A DNA stretch of 64,000 nucleotides from Arthrobacter psychrochitiniphilus (lineage in GTDB: Bacteria > Actinomycetota > Actinomycetes > Actinomycetales > Micrococcaceae): contig NZ_QHLZ01000014.1 in assembly GCF_003185915.1 (NCBI RefSeq), forward strand, positions 16,421 through 80,420. Direction: 5' to 3'. The notes beneath the pieces were generated by a model. That model saw only the letters and a list, made by a program, of their open reading frames with translations. It had not been told where the DNA came from and ran no database searches. This document shows, in pieces, positions 26,677 to 35,683 of this stretch (position 1 is its first letter; every line of letters starts with the position of its first letter). The translations under genes and the position numbers were made by a program.

Positions 26677-26726
26677 AAATGCCGCTTTGTCTGCGGGGCC
26701 CAGGCTCCCGGGCCAGGCGGCATTTT
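26677..26726 (+). terminator. Terminator of the alpha-galactoside operon
   Basis: AAATGCCGC (26677-26685) pairs with GCGGCATTT (26717-26725) and is followed by TT. The GC-rich inner part (GGGGCCCAGG, CCCGGGCC) can extend the fold. It is 32 bp after the alpha-galactosidase stop. Confidence 0.75.
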
Positions 26727-26934
26727 CGCGCATAAGTAATGTTGCTCCCATCTAACTGATCCGCCAGACGGTGGAGACGAACTTACCCTTCGTTCGGCAC
26801 CCGCCGGCGTTGCCCGTGCCGCAGGCTAGATCTTGTCTACCGGAACAAACGCGCTGAACGATCCAGAAGTTGCAGATCGCCTCGGCCTGGCCGCCGCGAG
26901 CCAACACGAGCGACTTGCTTTCTGTCAGTTTTGT

Positions 26935-27626
26935 TCAGTGGTCTTGGGCACCGTTGACGATCGGGAGTTGTGGCGGGATGCGGCCGCTAACATTCACCTC
27001 TGTCCGGCCTGGGTCGAGTCGTTCCCAAGGGCCGTTGCCGTTCCACACAGGGTGGGATACCTCTGGCGTGTTTTCCCAATCGTTCCAGTCGTTGACTCGG
27101 TGACTACCCGGTGAGGACTGGCAAAAGGTGGTCCCTGCCGGTAACGAGGCAATCGCAATCCATGACATCAGTGATTCTGGGACGCCATAGGGAGTGTCCA
27201 TGAGGTTGTTCCCATGGAGAGTTGCCTTACCTGTCCGGAGCGTAACGGGGGTGAGCAGAGTTGAAATATCGGACTACCCCACGAACAAGGATGGTTCGGC
27301 GAGAGCGAGCGCATCGAATTCAAGATGGGGAATGACGTCGATGGCGCTCTCCCTCCCCATGGCGGAACAACGGCTTTGACCATGGGGTCCAAAAATAACC
27401 GCATCAGATCTTGGGCCTGTTGCTCCACCGGGGCACGGATGTGAGTGGCGCCGTCCAGGCAATCAGCGACTTGGACTACGAACCCACGATCACGCAGTTG
27501 TTGGACCGCAAAGTCGAGGCGTCCCTGAAGTTTTTTACTGATTCCAATCGACCCCGCCGTCACTCCAACGATGTCTGCTGGCCTAAGTAACCGAAGGCAT
27601 CGAATCTCCAACAACTCTACTCGCAC
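26935..27626 (-). pseudogene. Broken S66 peptidase (LD-carboxypeptidase / MccF-like)
   Basis: Translated pieces line up with the S66 family in order: LRPADIVGVTAGSIG, then VKAVVPPWGG in one frame, then ESAIDVIPHLEFDALALAEP, a stop (TAG where an aromatic residue is expected after LFVG), SDISTLLTPVTLRTG and NNLMDTPYGVPESLMSW in the next frame. A one-base deletion near 27351-27354 changes frame, and the reading ends at a stop near 26935 before the usual C-terminal domain. These proteins cleave cytoplasmic muropeptides or peptide-nucleotide antibiotics. The copy cannot make a full-length product. Confidence 0.8.
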
Positions 27627-27734
27627 GCGCTAAGAGCAGCCTGGGACGACCGGCTTGAGGAAGGTGAGACGACACCGGGAGCGACAGAGAACTTGCACGG
27701 GCTCGAGTCGGCAGACACGATGAGAGGTCAAGGC

Positions 27735-28250
27735 TCAGCTGTCGCCAAGGAACGGCGTCGGCAGGTGCTGTTTGGGACCGAGCCTGCCAGCGGCAGCCCC
27801 CTGTGGGCTGCGCGCCATGTCACGGGCCAGAACCTGAGAAATCTGCTGCAAAGTGCCGGGCAGCAGCCCACCCAACGCCCGTGCTGCATATCTGTGCACA
27901 CGGGACGCCCGGAGCGCCCTGATGAAATCCATGTTCCCCGTGATTAGTGGAGGCGTTTGGGCACCCGCAATACCGAGCAGGTAGTCGGGGCTGACAGCGA
28001 AGTGTTCCGACAGCGCCGTCAGCAGCCGAGGGTTTGTAACGACGCGCCCGGTTGCGTCCTTCATATAAAACCATCGGGCCCTGGACAGGTGCACCCCACG
28101 GGCAGTGCACGCCGCCGCAATCTCGTTGAAGGTTACGAGGCTGCCTTTTTGCACGATGCTGGCATCGAGCAGCAGCTGAAGTTTGCGGGACAGCACCAGC
28201 TGTTGCGAGGGCTGCTCGGTGCCGAAGAGTTCGCTTGAGCCGGGGTTCAT
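27735..28250 (-). CDS. EspR-like helix-turn-helix regulator
   Basis: 171 residues. The pattern VTFNEIAAACTARGVHLSRA, then WFYMKDATGRVVTNPRLLTA and LSEHFAVSPDYLLG matches the atypical XRE-type DNA-binding domain of mycobacterial EspR, and RALRASRVHRYAARALGGLL plus LQQISQVLARD resembles its dimerisation helices. AGGAAGAA lies a few bases before the ATG. It is 33 bp downstream of the VOC gene on the same strand. The last 25 residues look less conserved. EspR-type proteins regulate surface and secretion genes; no target is evident here. Confidence 0.68.
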   Translation of the reverse strand: MNPGSSELFGTEQPSQQLVLSRKLQLLLDASIVQKGSLVTFNEIAAACTARGVHLSRARWFYMKDATGRVVTNPRLLTALSEHFAVSPDYLLGIAGAQTPPLITGNMDFIRALRASRVHRYAARALGGLLPGTLQQISQVLARDMARSPQGAAAGRLGPKQHLPTPFLGDS

Positions 28251-28283
28251 GGGTTCTTCCTGCCCTTTTATTGAGTGGGAGCC

Positions 28284-28682
28284 TCAGTGCGGCTTGGACC
28301 ACCAGAGTTCGAGCTGGATGTTATCCGGGTCGCGGAAGACCAGTGCGGCACCGTTGGCCGTGTCCTCGGCGGGGGAGTGAACCACGTCCAGAGCAGCCAG
28401 CTGCTTCTGCCAGGCATCCAAGTCGGAGCGTTCGGTGACGCTGAAACCCACATGATCCAGGCCCACGCTCCTGTCGTCGAAACGGCCCACGGGGACCTCA
28501 CTGTGCTGGTTCAGCCCGATGATCAGCCCCGTGGCCTGGTGCACCAGCACAATCATGATCCGGTTACCCAAGTCCACCCGCCGCAGCCGTTTCAAACCGA
28601 GAACCCTGACGTACCAGTCCGCGCTGGCTTCTGCATCGCTGACGGAAAAATCAATGTGCGACGGCATACCGAATGTTGGCAT
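28284..28682 (-). CDS. VOC (glyoxalase/bleomycin-resistance) superfamily protein
   Basis: 132 residues from the ATG at 28680-28682, which has GAGGAGG five bases upstream; the longer in-frame start at 28781 lacks that. A single VOC pair of repeats: HIDFSVSDAEASADWYVRVL, then LDHVGFSVTERSDLDAW and FRDPDNIQLELWW, with His and Glu metal ligands in the usual places (HIDF, HVGF, QLELW). It could be a lyase, dioxygenase or binding protein; substrate not predictable. It heads a two-gene unit with the EspR-like regulator. Confidence 0.82.
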   Translation of the reverse strand: MPTFGMPSHIDFSVSDAEASADWYVRVLGLKRLRRVDLGNRIMIVLVHQATGLIIGLNQHSEVPVGRFDDRSVGLDHVGFSVTERSDLDAWQKQLAALDVVHSPAEDTANGAALVFRDPDNIQLELWWSKPH

Positions 28683-28846
28683 GTCGGCCTCCTCAGTAGG
28701 ATCGGACGATCTTGCTCCGAGCCTATCCCTGAGGTTGCCCGGCTGCGATGGGCGGTCTAGAATTGAATCACAGCGGTGCATCTTGATTCAGGATGAGCTT
28801 CCATCGATTCCATTCACCAACACCAGAGGGAATAAGGTGCAAGGCA

Positions 28847-29185
28847 ATGCGCACGAGTGACCGAATCCGGCACTATCGTGAGAAGGCCGGATTGACGCAG
28901 CGGGGACTTGAAAGTCTGACTGAAATATCGCAGTCCACAATCAACCGGATTGAATCCGGGCGGCGTCCGGTGAAGCCCTACGAGCTGACGGCTATTGCAG
29001 AGGCTCTTGGCTGCCCCGAATCAAGCCTGGTTGAACATCATGAAGTTCGCGACCGCATCCAGTGGGCGGCCCGGACAAACTCCACCGCAGTGCCTGATCC
29101 CAGCACCGCGAAGGACTTCCTTTTCTATTTGCTTGAAATGGACACCTATCTGAGGGGCGTCCTACAACCGATTGAGTCCTCTTGA
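28847..29185 (+). CDS. XRE-family regulator of the ImmA module
   Basis: 112 residues from the ATG at 28847. The helix-turn-helix is complete: RIRHYREKAGLTQRGLESLT, EISQSTINRIESGRRPVKPY, ELTAIAEALGC. The C-terminal helix probably dimerises. It stops 12 bp before an ImmA/IrrE-type peptidase gene, and such XRE-ImmA pairs act as repressor and derepressor (ICEBs1 ImmR/ImmA) or as parts of toxin-antitoxin units. Here a PIN-domain gene follows. Confidence 0.85.
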   Translation: MRTSDRIRHYREKAGLTQRGLESLTEISQSTINRIESGRRPVKPYELTAIAEALGCPESSLVEHHEVRDRIQWAARTNSTAVPDPSTAKDFLFYLLEMDTYLRGVLQPIESS

Positions 29186-29197
29186 GGGGCCACGACC

Positions 29198-29986
29198 ATG
29201 GACAATGAAGCGGTTGCTGCCCATGCGGCAGACAGATTTCGCGAGAAGTATCAACTGGGTGACGCGCCAATTAGCGATCTCAACGACCTGCTTGAGAGCT
29301 ATGTGGGCATCGATGTGGCCATCGTTCCCATGGAACCGGGGATGGACGGAATGGTTGTGCACGATCCCCACACAGGCCAGCGCATCATTTCAGCGGCCTG
29401 CAGCCAATCTCCTGAACGGCAGCGGGCCACGCTGGCGCACGAACTGGGGCACATTGAACTCGGAGACTACGCAGACGGCGGATTGATTCAGTGCCAGGTA
29501 AGAACTCCTCAAGAAACTCGCGCCGACGCCTTTGCCCAACACTTGCTGGTCCCCGCCAAAGGCCTCGAGGCCTACCTTGAAGGTCAAGCATTAGCCAAGG
29601 GCCAGCTGACAGAAGCTGACATATCCAAAGCCGTAAGATACTTCGCTGTCTCACCTGCATTGCTGCTCATCCAATTGGAAAGGGGTGGATGGCTTGCCAG
29701 CGGACAAAAGGAAGCTTGGCGCAGCCTGAGCGTGCCCGGACTGGCCGCCCGCTTTGGGTGGTCCGACGAGCACCGGGCATCCCGGGTGAAATCGGCAACG
29801 CAGCAACCACCCATGCGCATAGTTGCCGAAGCCGTCAGAGCCTACGAGAACAACCTTGTGGGCCTTGAAGCCATCGCAACCATTCGAAACATGGACGTGG
29901 CAACGTTGCGGGACGAGTTCGAATCCAACGGCATCCGGCCCAAACAAGTGAATCCGCGGCCAAGGAGATTCGGGAGAAACAAGTGA
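29198..29986 (+). CDS. ImmA/IrrE-family metallopeptidase
   Basis: 262 residues with the zinc motif HELGHIELGD (H81, E82, H85) and the third-ligand helix RADAFAQHLLVP. Domains: an N-terminal winged-type segment, the minimal peptidase (about 30-140) and a C-terminal helical part ending in a basic tail (PRPRRFGRNK). Such enzymes cleave the partner XRE repressor. The stop overlaps the following PIN-gene ATG as TGATG, so the three genes form one coupled unit. Confidence 0.87.
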   Translation: MDNEAVAAHAADRFREKYQLGDAPISDLNDLLESYVGIDVAIVPMEPGMDGMVVHDPHTGQRIISAACSQSPERQRATLAHELGHIELGDYADGGLIQCQVRTPQETRADAFAQHLLVPAKGLEAYLEGQALAKGQLTEADISKAVRYFAVSPALLLIQLERGGWLASGQKEAWRSLSVPGLAARFGWSDEHRASRVKSATQQPPMRIVAEAVRAYENNLVGLEAIATIRNMDVATLRDEFESNGIRPKQVNPRPRRFGRNK

Positions 29987-30497
29987 TGCTCCCTGGCGCG
30001 GCGGGTACGGAACATCATCAGAGCGAGTTGATCGTCCTTGACGCCGGGCCGGTCTTAAACTTCATGGGCAGGAAGGACACCACCAACCTCTACCTGAACT
30101 GTCTGAAGAACATGACCGGGAAAATTCTCATGTGGGCACCGTCAGTGACTTCATAACTCACTGGGACTGGCTGAAACGCAATGCGCCACCCGGCATGAGC
30201 CTGACCGGTAAGCATCGTGGTGAGATGGTGCTGGTTGCCCATGCTCGACTGCTTCTTGCCCAGGGCAGAGATGTTGTAGCCATGATCGACGACCAGGACG
30301 CCATCAAGCTTGCCGAAAAAGCAGGCATCGACACATTTACCACCGTCGAGTTCTTTCAGGAGTGCGTCCAACGGAACTTCATCACGACCAAAGCAGAGTT
30401 GAAGCAACTTTATGGGTTCGTATGCACCCAGGACGACGGACTGCTGCCGTTTGCCCGAAGAGAGCTGGTACACGAATTCACTTCACCATCTGGTTAG
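29986..30497 (+). pseudogene. Frame-broken PIN-domain gene (VapC-like nuclease)
   Basis: From the ATG at 29986, overlapping the ImmA-family stop, the first frame reads SELIVLDAGPVLNFMGRKDT (first PIN Asp) and GKILMWAPSV before a stop at 30151. The rest of the family is in the next frame: THWDWLKRNAPPG, then GKHRGEMVLVAHARLLLAQG (Glu) and DVVAMIDDQDAIKLAEKAG (Asp), ending at 30497. Relatives have around 20-40 more residues between the two parts, so a frameshift plus a short deletion is likely. PIN nucleases cut RNA; with XRE and ImmA this would be a three-gene toxin-like module. A new frameshift in an otherwise good frame could also be a sequencing error. Confidence 0.65.
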
Positions 30498-30560
30498 CCC
30501 TGGGCCCTCCCAGCTCGCACCGGGTCCACCAATGTCACACCCTTCCGATACGGTTAATCC

Positions 30561-31577
30561 ATGAACCTCACCGTGGCGCAACTCTCCGAATCCGAGCTTC
30601 TGGCCCGCATCTTCCCGCGCCTGCACGCCGGCACCACCACCTTGCTGGGCCCTGGGGATGACGCCGCCATCATCGCCGCCCCGGACGGACGCACCGTCAT
30701 CTCCATCGACACCCAGGTCCAGGACAAGGACTTCCGCCTCCTCTGGCCCAACGGCAGCACCTCCTCCGGGTTCGACGTCGGCTGGAAGGCCGCCGCCCAA
30801 AACCTCTCCGACATCAACGCCATGGGCGCCATTGCCACCGCCATGGTGGTCAGCCTCACCCTGCCAAGTACGACGCCGGTGGGCTGGGTTGAGGACTTCG
30901 CCAACGGCCTCAGCGCCGCCATAGTTGCGCTCGGGGCACCCCAGTGTTCGGTAGCTGGTGGGGACTTATCCGGAGGCAGTGAACTGGTGATCACCGTGGC
31001 TGTGACGGGCTCCCTTAATGGGCTGGATCCGGTCCTGCGCAGTGGCGCCCAGGTAGGTGACCAGGTGGCCGTGTGTGGAAACATGGGCTTCTCAGCCGCC
31101 GGCTGGGCCCTGTGCGAGAGTTCAATTCCCCCGTCCGCGCACACACCCGCCATGGCACAAGCCGCTGCGCTCTTCGCGCGTCCGGTCCCGCCCCTGGCTG
31201 CAGGGCCCGTGGCCGCCAAATCCGGGGCCACCGCCATGATGGACATCTCTGACGGACTGCTGCGTGACGCCGGACGGATCGCGGCCGCTAGCAAGGTCCG
31301 CCTCGACTTTGATTCCTCCATGCTGGCGGCCCAGGCAGAAAAACTGATGGAAACCGCCGTCGAACTTAAGGAAAATCCGCTGCAGTGGGTGCTGACCGGC
31401 GGGGAAGACCACAGCCTTGTATCCACATTCCCGGCCAGTCAGATCCTCCCGGAAGGCTTCGTTAGGATAGGCTCAGTAGTGTCTGTGGACGCCGCAAAAA
31501 GTGCTGTGACCGTGGACGGACAGAATTTTGAAGGCGCCGAAGCAGGCGCCCTGGGATGGGATCATTTTGCAGTCTAA
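30561..31577 (+). CDS. thiL: Thiamine-monophosphate kinase
   Basis: 338 residues, usual ThiL length. It phosphorylates thiamine monophosphate to the active diphosphate. Markers: ELLARIFPRL, LLGPGDDAAIIA (ATP/Mg loop), ISIDTQVQDKDF, SDINAMGAIATAMVVSL, VAGGDLSGG and MMDISDGLLRDAGRIA. The last 11 bases overlap a TTG that probably starts the next gene. No TPP riboswitch is seen upstream. Confidence 0.93.
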   Translation: MNLTVAQLSESELLARIFPRLHAGTTTLLGPGDDAAIIAAPDGRTVISIDTQVQDKDFRLLWPNGSTSSGFDVGWKAAAQNLSDINAMGAIATAMVVSLTLPSTTPVGWVEDFANGLSAAIVALGAPQCSVAGGDLSGGSELVITVAVTGSLNGLDPVLRSGAQVGDQVAVCGNMGFSAAGWALCESSIPPSAHTPAMAQAAALFARPVPPLAAGPVAAKSGATAMMDISDGLLRDAGRIAAASKVRLDFDSSMLAAQAEKLMETAVELKENPLQWVLTGGEDHSLVSTFPASQILPEGFVRIGSVVSVDAAKSAVTVDGQNFEGAEAGALGWDHFAV

Positions 31578-32556
31578 GATCACCGCAACTGCACCCGTAG
31601 TCCGCCGCTGGCTGGCCATGGCCGAACAAACATTGGCCAATCACAGTGACAGGCTCAACGCCATCAATATCTACCCGGTGGCGGATGCGGACACGGGCAC
31701 CAACTTGTACCTGACGGTCCGTGCAGCCGCTCAGGGACTGGCGGAGCTGGAACCATCTGACGTGGGCACCACCATGGCCGCCGCCGGACGGGCCGCCATG
31801 GAACAAGCCAGGGGCAATTCTGGAACGCTCTTCGCCGTCTCGCTGGCAGCCATGGCGGAACCACTTTTTGATGCGCAGCGCCTCAACGGCCCGCTTCTGG
31901 CCTCCGCCTTGCACCGCGCTCAATTGAGGGCTTGGAGCGCGTTGAGTGAGCCCATGCCGGGTACCATTCTTTCGGTGTTGGAAGCGGCTGCCCGGGGTGC
32001 GGCCTCCGTGGAATCAGCCATGAACGGCGATGAATCCAACCAAACGTTGGCGCACACCATTGAGAGTGCTGTTAGTGCTGCCCGCGAAGCTGTGGTGCTC
32101 ACTGAATCCCAGCTGGTTGTGCTCAGCGAGGCTCGAGTAGTGGATGCCGGCGGTGTGGGGTTGCTGTTGATCCTTGACTGCCTGCGTTCGGTGATTGTGG
32201 GGGAACCCTTGCAAGAAGACTTACTGGACGGGCTCTCCGGCTACAAAGTACAGGATCCCAACATTGCCCTTTCCATGCCGGAGCAGGAGGGTGTTGAAGT
32301 CATGTGCACCATCTCCTTGACACCGCTGGCCGCGGCCGGGTTGCGCTTGGAACTTGATGGCATGGGTGATTCCGTCATCATGAGTGCTGTTTCTGAACAG
32401 GCTGATCCCACGGGCGCCTACCCGTGGCGGTTGCATGTCCACGTGCCCTCGGCGCCCATGGCGCTGGAAGCCATCCGAGCTGTGGGTGATCCAAGCAATG
32501 TGAGTATTTCAGCGTTATCCGCCACGGCTGCCGAGGACTCCCATGAGCTTCTCTGA
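31567..32556 (+). CDS. DhaL-domain protein, FakA-like (fatty acid kinase type)
   Basis: 329 residues from the TTG at 31567 inside the thiL stop region (an in-frame TTG at 31528 is also possible). The N-terminal domain shows AINIYPVADADTGTNLYLTV, the Mg/ATP-binding DADTGTN block of DhaL/FakA proteins, followed by ARGNSGTLFAVSLAAM and VDAGGVGLLLILDCL. The C-terminal part (about 230-329) is a regulatory beta domain. FakA phosphorylates FakB-bound fatty acids. The position between thiL and recG is common in actinobacteria and Firmicutes. Only the family can be assigned. Confidence 0.82.
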   Translation: MQSKITATAPVVRRWLAMAEQTLANHSDRLNAINIYPVADADTGTNLYLTVRAAAQGLAELEPSDVGTTMAAAGRAAMEQARGNSGTLFAVSLAAMAEPLFDAQRLNGPLLASALHRAQLRAWSALSEPMPGTILSVLEAAARGAASVESAMNGDESNQTLAHTIESAVSAAREAVVLTESQLVVLSEARVVDAGGVGLLLILDCLRSVIVGEPLQEDLLDGLSGYKVQDPNIALSMPEQEGVEVMCTISLTPLAAAGLRLELDGMGDSVIMSAVSEQADPTGAYPWRLHVHVPSAPMALEAIRAVGDPSNVSISALSATAAEDSHELL

Positions 32557-34783
32557 CCTCAGCTCAGCTTTCCCCAACCCGGCTCAAGGCTATACGGATT
32601 TAGGCCTTGAACTCTCCAGACTGATCGGCACGCCCTCGGCTAAGTCGGTAGCTAAGAATCTGGAGATTCTGACAGTCGGGCAGATGCTGCACCAATTCCC
32701 GCGCCGGTACCTTGCCCGCGGGGACTTGACCGATCTGGACCTCCTACAGATCGGCGAGGAGGTCACCATCTTGGCCCGCGTGGTAGCCCTCACCACGCGG
32801 TATATGCAGACGCGCAAGGGCACCATCAGCGATGTTGTCATCACGGATAACTCCGGACGCCCGGCCTCCTTGGTCATTAGCTTTTTCAACGGTTTCAAAG
32901 CCAAAAAAGAACTGCAACCCGGTGTGCTGGCCATGTTCTCCGGAAAAGTGGGGTTCTATGGCGGAAAACAGGTCCTGACCAACCCCGGTTATGTTCTTTT
33001 ACCGGATGATGAATTGGCAGAGCATGAGGCGGAACTGCACTCCGCCAAACCCGTGCCCGTCTACCCCGCCACGGCAAAGTTTCCCAGTTGGAAAACCGAA
33101 GACATCATCAAAGCGATACTGCCGGCCCTTGACCTTGAAAAAGTTCCAGACCCCGTACCCAAGCACATTGCCGCCCGCGAGCAGCTTTTGCCCTTGGCGG
33201 AGGCCTACGAACAAATACACCGGCCGGCCGATATGGATATGTGGCCCCTGGCCCGCCATCGTTTTCGCTTTCAGGAGGCCTTGGCCTTGCAAACAGCCCT
33301 GGCTCAGCGGCGTCTTGAAGCCATGCGTCAGGACGCCACCGGACGCGCTGCCGTCCAGGGCGGCTTGCTGGACGCCTTCGACGCGCAACTTCCGTACACC
33401 CTGACCGGCGGTCAGGTGGAGATCGGGTCATTGATCTCCCAGGAAATTGCGGCCGGACACCCCATGCACCGGTTGTTACAAGGAGAAGTGGGCTCTGGCA
33501 AGACACTGATTGCGTTGCGTGCCATGCTGCAGGTGGTGGACGCAGGTGGGCAGGCGGCGTTTTTGGCTCCCACCGAAGTACTGGCCGCCCAACATATGAA
33601 CTCCATTACGGCGCTCTTGGGGCCCTTCGGTGCGGGGACCCTGCTGGGAGGGCCGAACGCCACACAAGTAACCTTGCTGACGGGATCCATGCCTGCCGCC
33701 GCCAAGAAGAAGGCCTTGCTGGCGGCTGCAACCGGTGAAGCAGGCATTGTTATTGGCACGCATGCGCTTTTATCTGACACGGTGCAATTTGCTGATCTGG
33801 GCCTGATTGTGGTTGATGAGCAGCACCGTTTCGGTGTGGAGCAGCGTGACGCGCTGCGGGCCAAAGCGCTCAAACCTCCGCACCTGCTGGTCATGACGGC
33901 CACGCCCATTCCGCGCACCGTTGCCATGACAGTGTTTGGGGATCTTGAAGTCTCCGAATTGACCGAGTTGCCGGCCGGGCGAACACCCATTCTCACGCAT
34001 GTGGCACCCTTGGCCGAGCACCCGGGCTGGGAGGCCCGGGTGTGGCAGCGTGCCCGTGAAGAGATCGACGCCGGCCGGCAAGTCTATGTGGTGTGCCCCA
34101 AGATCGGGGATGAAGACTCGGCTGGGACGTTGCTGGAGTCATTGGAGAACAACGCATCCGACACCCGCCCCATGGCTGGGGTACTGGGCGTCTTACAATA
34201 TTTGCGGACAGTTCCCGCGTTGGCCGGCCAGCGCATTGAAATGTTGCATGGGCGCCTGGACAGTGGTGAGAAACAAGACACCATGGCGGCTTTCACCGCG
34301 GGGGAGATCAACGTTTTGGTGGCCACCACGGTGATTGAGGTGGGGGTTGATGTGCGCAATGCAACGCTCATGGTCATCTTGGATGCGGACCGCTTTGGCA
34401 TGTCTCAACTGCACCAGCTCCGGGGGAGGGTGGGGCGCGGTGAGCACGCCGGCACGGCCCTGTTAGTGACGGGGCTTGAGCATGATCATCCAAGTCGCAA
34501 ACGGCTGGAGGCAGTGGCCGCCACGATTGATGGTTTTGTGCTGGCCCAGCAAGATTTGCAGATGCGCCGCGAAGGCGACATTCTGGGAGCCAGACAATCC
34601 GGGGGAGTCAGCGGGCTGCGGATACTGAGCGTGGTGCGGGACGAGGACTTGATTGGGCGGGCTAGAGAAGATGCCACTGCCATTGTCACCGCGGACCCGG
34701 AGCTGGAATTCCATCCTGCACTGAAACTGGAAATTGAAATGTATTTGACGCAAAAAAGTGAGGCTTTCCTTGAACGTGGTTAG
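32543..34783 (+). CDS. recG: ATP-dependent DNA helicase RecG
   Basis: 746 residues, overlapping the preceding gene by 14 bp. An OB-fold wedge domain at the N-terminus (LEILTVGQMLHQFPRRY) is followed by helicase lobes: Walker A GEVGSGKTLIA (about 314), DEQHRFG (DExH, about 425), TATPIPRT, then VLVATTVIEVGVDV and QLRGRVGRGEH. RecG reverses stalled forks and processes Holliday junctions. The RsmD methylase gene follows 27 bp later, a frequent actinobacterial pairing. Confidence 0.95.
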   Translation: MSFSDLSSAFPNPAQGYTDLGLELSRLIGTPSAKSVAKNLEILTVGQMLHQFPRRYLARGDLTDLDLLQIGEEVTILARVVALTTRYMQTRKGTISDVVITDNSGRPASLVISFFNGFKAKKELQPGVLAMFSGKVGFYGGKQVLTNPGYVLLPDDELAEHEAELHSAKPVPVYPATAKFPSWKTEDIIKAILPALDLEKVPDPVPKHIAAREQLLPLAEAYEQIHRPADMDMWPLARHRFRFQEALALQTALAQRRLEAMRQDATGRAAVQGGLLDAFDAQLPYTLTGGQVEIGSLISQEIAAGHPMHRLLQGEVGSGKTLIALRAMLQVVDAGGQAAFLAPTEVLAAQHMNSITALLGPFGAGTLLGGPNATQVTLLTGSMPAAAKKKALLAAATGEAGIVIGTHALLSDTVQFADLGLIVVDEQHRFGVEQRDALRAKALKPPHLLVMTATPIPRTVAMTVFGDLEVSELTELPAGRTPILTHVAPLAEHPGWEARVWQRAREEIDAGRQVYVVCPKIGDEDSAGTLLESLENNASDTRPMAGVLGVLQYLRTVPALAGQRIEMLHGRLDSGEKQDTMAAFTAGEINVLVATTVIEVGVDVRNATLMVILDADRFGMSQLHQLRGRVGRGEHAGTALLVTGLEHDHPSRKRLEAVAATIDGFVLAQQDLQMRREGDILGARQSGGVSGLRILSVVRDEDLIGRAREDATAIVTADPELEFHPALKLEIEMYLTQKSEAFLERG

Positions 34784-34810
34784 AAATACTGGCGCAGTGC
34801 GGGCCCTGGC

Positions 34811-35395
34811 ATGAGCCGGATCGTTGCCGGAGCCGCCGGTGGCAGCCCACTGGTCTCAGTACCAGGAGAAGGAACACGGCCCACCACGGACCGGGTCAAG
34901 GAAGCCTTGTTTTCGCGGCTGGAATCCATGAACATGCTCGCTGGCACCCGGGTCTTGGATCTGTACGCCGGGTCTGGATCGCTCGGGGTGGAAAGTGCCA
35001 GCCGTGGGGCCGCATCTGTTGAACTCATCGAGTTCAATGACAAGGCCGCAGCCGTGTGTCAGCGCAATGCTGAACTGGCTAATAAGGTCATAGGCTCCAA
35101 GATTGTCAAAGTTCAACGCGCCAAGGTGGAATTGTTCCTTGACCGGGGCGTTGAAGCCGGTGCGGATCCGTGGGGCCTTGTCTTCATGGACCCGCCCTAT
35201 CCGCTGACCGAGACGGAGCTGTCCCTGGTACTGGAGTTGCTGGCACCACGTCTGAGTCCTTTCGCCGTGGTGGTGGTGGAGCGTTCAGCGAGGACACCTG
35301 AACCTGCCTGGCCAGCTGGCCTGGAGCGCTTCGCTGAGAAAAAGTATGGCGAAACACGGCTTTGGTTCGCCGAACCCGCCGCTGCTGGAGACTGA
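34811..35395 (+). CDS. rsmD: 16S rRNA (guanine966-N2)-methyltransferase RsmD
   Basis: 194 residues. SAM-binding LDLYAGSGSLGVESASRGA and the catalytic motif FMDPPYP (DPPY, near 127) in the usual spacing, with TTDRVKEALFSRLE near the start. Modifies G966 in the small ribosomal subunit. It follows recG after 27 bp, and the ATG is preceded by a weak GGCCC stretch only. Confidence 0.93.
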   Translation: MSRIVAGAAGGSPLVSVPGEGTRPTTDRVKEALFSRLESMNMLAGTRVLDLYAGSGSLGVESASRGAASVELIEFNDKAAAVCQRNAELANKVIGSKIVKVQRAKVELFLDRGVEAGADPWGLVFMDPPYPLTETELSLVLELLAPRLSPFAVVVVERSARTPEPAWPAGLERFAEKKYGETRLWFAEPAAAGD

Positions 35396-35683
35396 AAGCC
35401 TGCTGCCGGCTGGAAGGGAACATTAGAAATGTGTGAGCTTTGACATGCGGCTCTTTTGTGCTGAAAAATGTCCTCCGGCCCGGACGCTCGGGGCGGCCTG
35501 CTGACGGCGTGTTGCCCGTGTTCAAGCGTAAGTGCCCTCCCGGCGGTGGCAGGCAGCAGCCAGATTCGCTGCTCGCGCTAGGGCGTGGGAGGAACCGGCG
35601 AATGCGCTCAATTATGAGAGAAACCGCCCAATTTGGTGTTCTGGTGAATTTGTTAGCCGATGCAGGTGGGCAATCATGAAGAC

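Noticed and set aside
27168..27626. 152-codon open frame as an intact gene
   Set aside because: Its second half does not match the S66 family in that frame, while the other frame does; it is a frameshift product.
29986..30497. Programmed frameshift in the PIN gene
   Set aside because: No slippery heptamer or following pseudoknot is evident, and about 20-40 family residues seem missing, so loss of function is the simpler reading.
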